From the NCBI GenBank assembly GCA_949284695.1, contig CASDWJ010000017.1, positions 1 to 61,321 of the forward strand: a DNA stretch of 61,321 bases, read 5' to 3'. The notes beneath the pieces are model-generated. The model worked only from the letters and a program-made list of their open reading frames with translations, was not told where the DNA came from and ran no database searches. Shown here piece after piece: positions 61,291-61,321 of this stretch. The translations under genes were made by a program, and so were the position numbers. The first letter of the stretch is position 1; the number at the start of each line of letters is the position of its first letter. The DNA comes from an uncultured Christensenella sp. (GTDB taxonomy: Bacteria; Bacillota; Clostridia; Christensenellales; UBA3700).

Positions 61291-61321
61291 CGTTTTTTTC
61301 GCGTTCAGACTTAAAACGCTC

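Overview
The window is about 61 kb of gene-dense, mid-GC bacterial chromosome. It looks like a spore-forming, probably anaerobic member of the Clostridia (Firmicutes). The evidence is a full spoIVA, a group B-like [FeFe] hydrogenase protein, RNase J, a T-box in front of leuA, HprK plus a His-less HPr-like (Crh-like) protein, DUF4364, the GGGtGRT/NifU-like pair, and extended -35/-10 promoters with strong Shine-Dalgarno sites. No rRNA, tRNA, CRISPR array, integrase or transposase was recognised. Species cannot be named from this alone; an uncultured gut lineage is a reasonable guess.

Layout. 1-813: 3' end of GTP-dependent PEP carboxykinase. 1213-3501: MMPL/RND exporter. 3630-5876 (minus): serine biosynthesis operon serC-serA. 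6082-7707: a sugar nucleotidyltransferase, a candidate structured RNA repeat, and a zinc-ribbon membrane protein. 7910-13509: RNase J, a TrmR-like tRNA methyltransferase and a U32 (TrhP-like) partner, a glycosyltransferase, a Dabb protein and cyclophilin. 14255-16869: DUF512 radical-SAM-like protein and der. 16991-20250: aminotransferase, phosphodiesterase, hydrogenase-like protein. 20403-22322: a TIR-methyltransferase fusion with a GNAT acetyltransferase, the most unusual protein architecture here. 22554-25417: spoIVA, a cysteine-rich small protein, an ArsR regulator. 25490-30756: uvrC, HAD phosphatase, hprK, small and membrane proteins, a second zinc-ribbon protein. 30809-31563 (minus): Crh-like HPr and DUF4364. 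31837-39854: unknown protein, Na+-dependent transporter, cytidylate-kinase-like gene (minus), aldo/keto reductase, uracil/xanthine permease, EEP-family phosphatase, DUF1294. 40128-42723 (minus): GGGtGRT and NifU-like scaffold, a lipoprotein. 42912-45832: tyrS, YigZ, ilvE. 45897-48839: a strikingly AT-rich helicase-nuclease gene, probably acquired. 48936-54664: dgt (minus), trpS, then a DUF5685 / J-like / membrane / metalloprotease-like cluster. 55052-61052: Trp-codon leader and attenuator with trpB2, Pit phosphate transporter with DUF47, T-box with leuA. 61037-61290: tandem structured repeats.

How the parts fit. Amino-acid supply is a theme (serC-serA, ilvE, leuA under a T-box, trpB2 under an apparent ribosome-mediated attenuator, tyrS and trpS). 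Carbon control is hinted at by HprK with a Crh-like target. Phosphate uptake is the classic Pit-DUF47 pair. tRNA wobble modification is suggested by TrmR with a U32 protein.

Best candidates for something new: (1) the TIR-methyltransferase/GNAT pair; (2) the AT-rich SF1 helicase with a C-terminal DUF2726-like nuclease and three inverted repeats before it; (3) a pair of 157-nt homologous, hairpin-rich intergenic elements; (4) three genes whose -10 box sits exactly 6 nt before ATG, implying leaderless mRNAs; (5) the short Trp-codon leader before trpB2; (6) the tandem multi-hairpin repeats after leuA.
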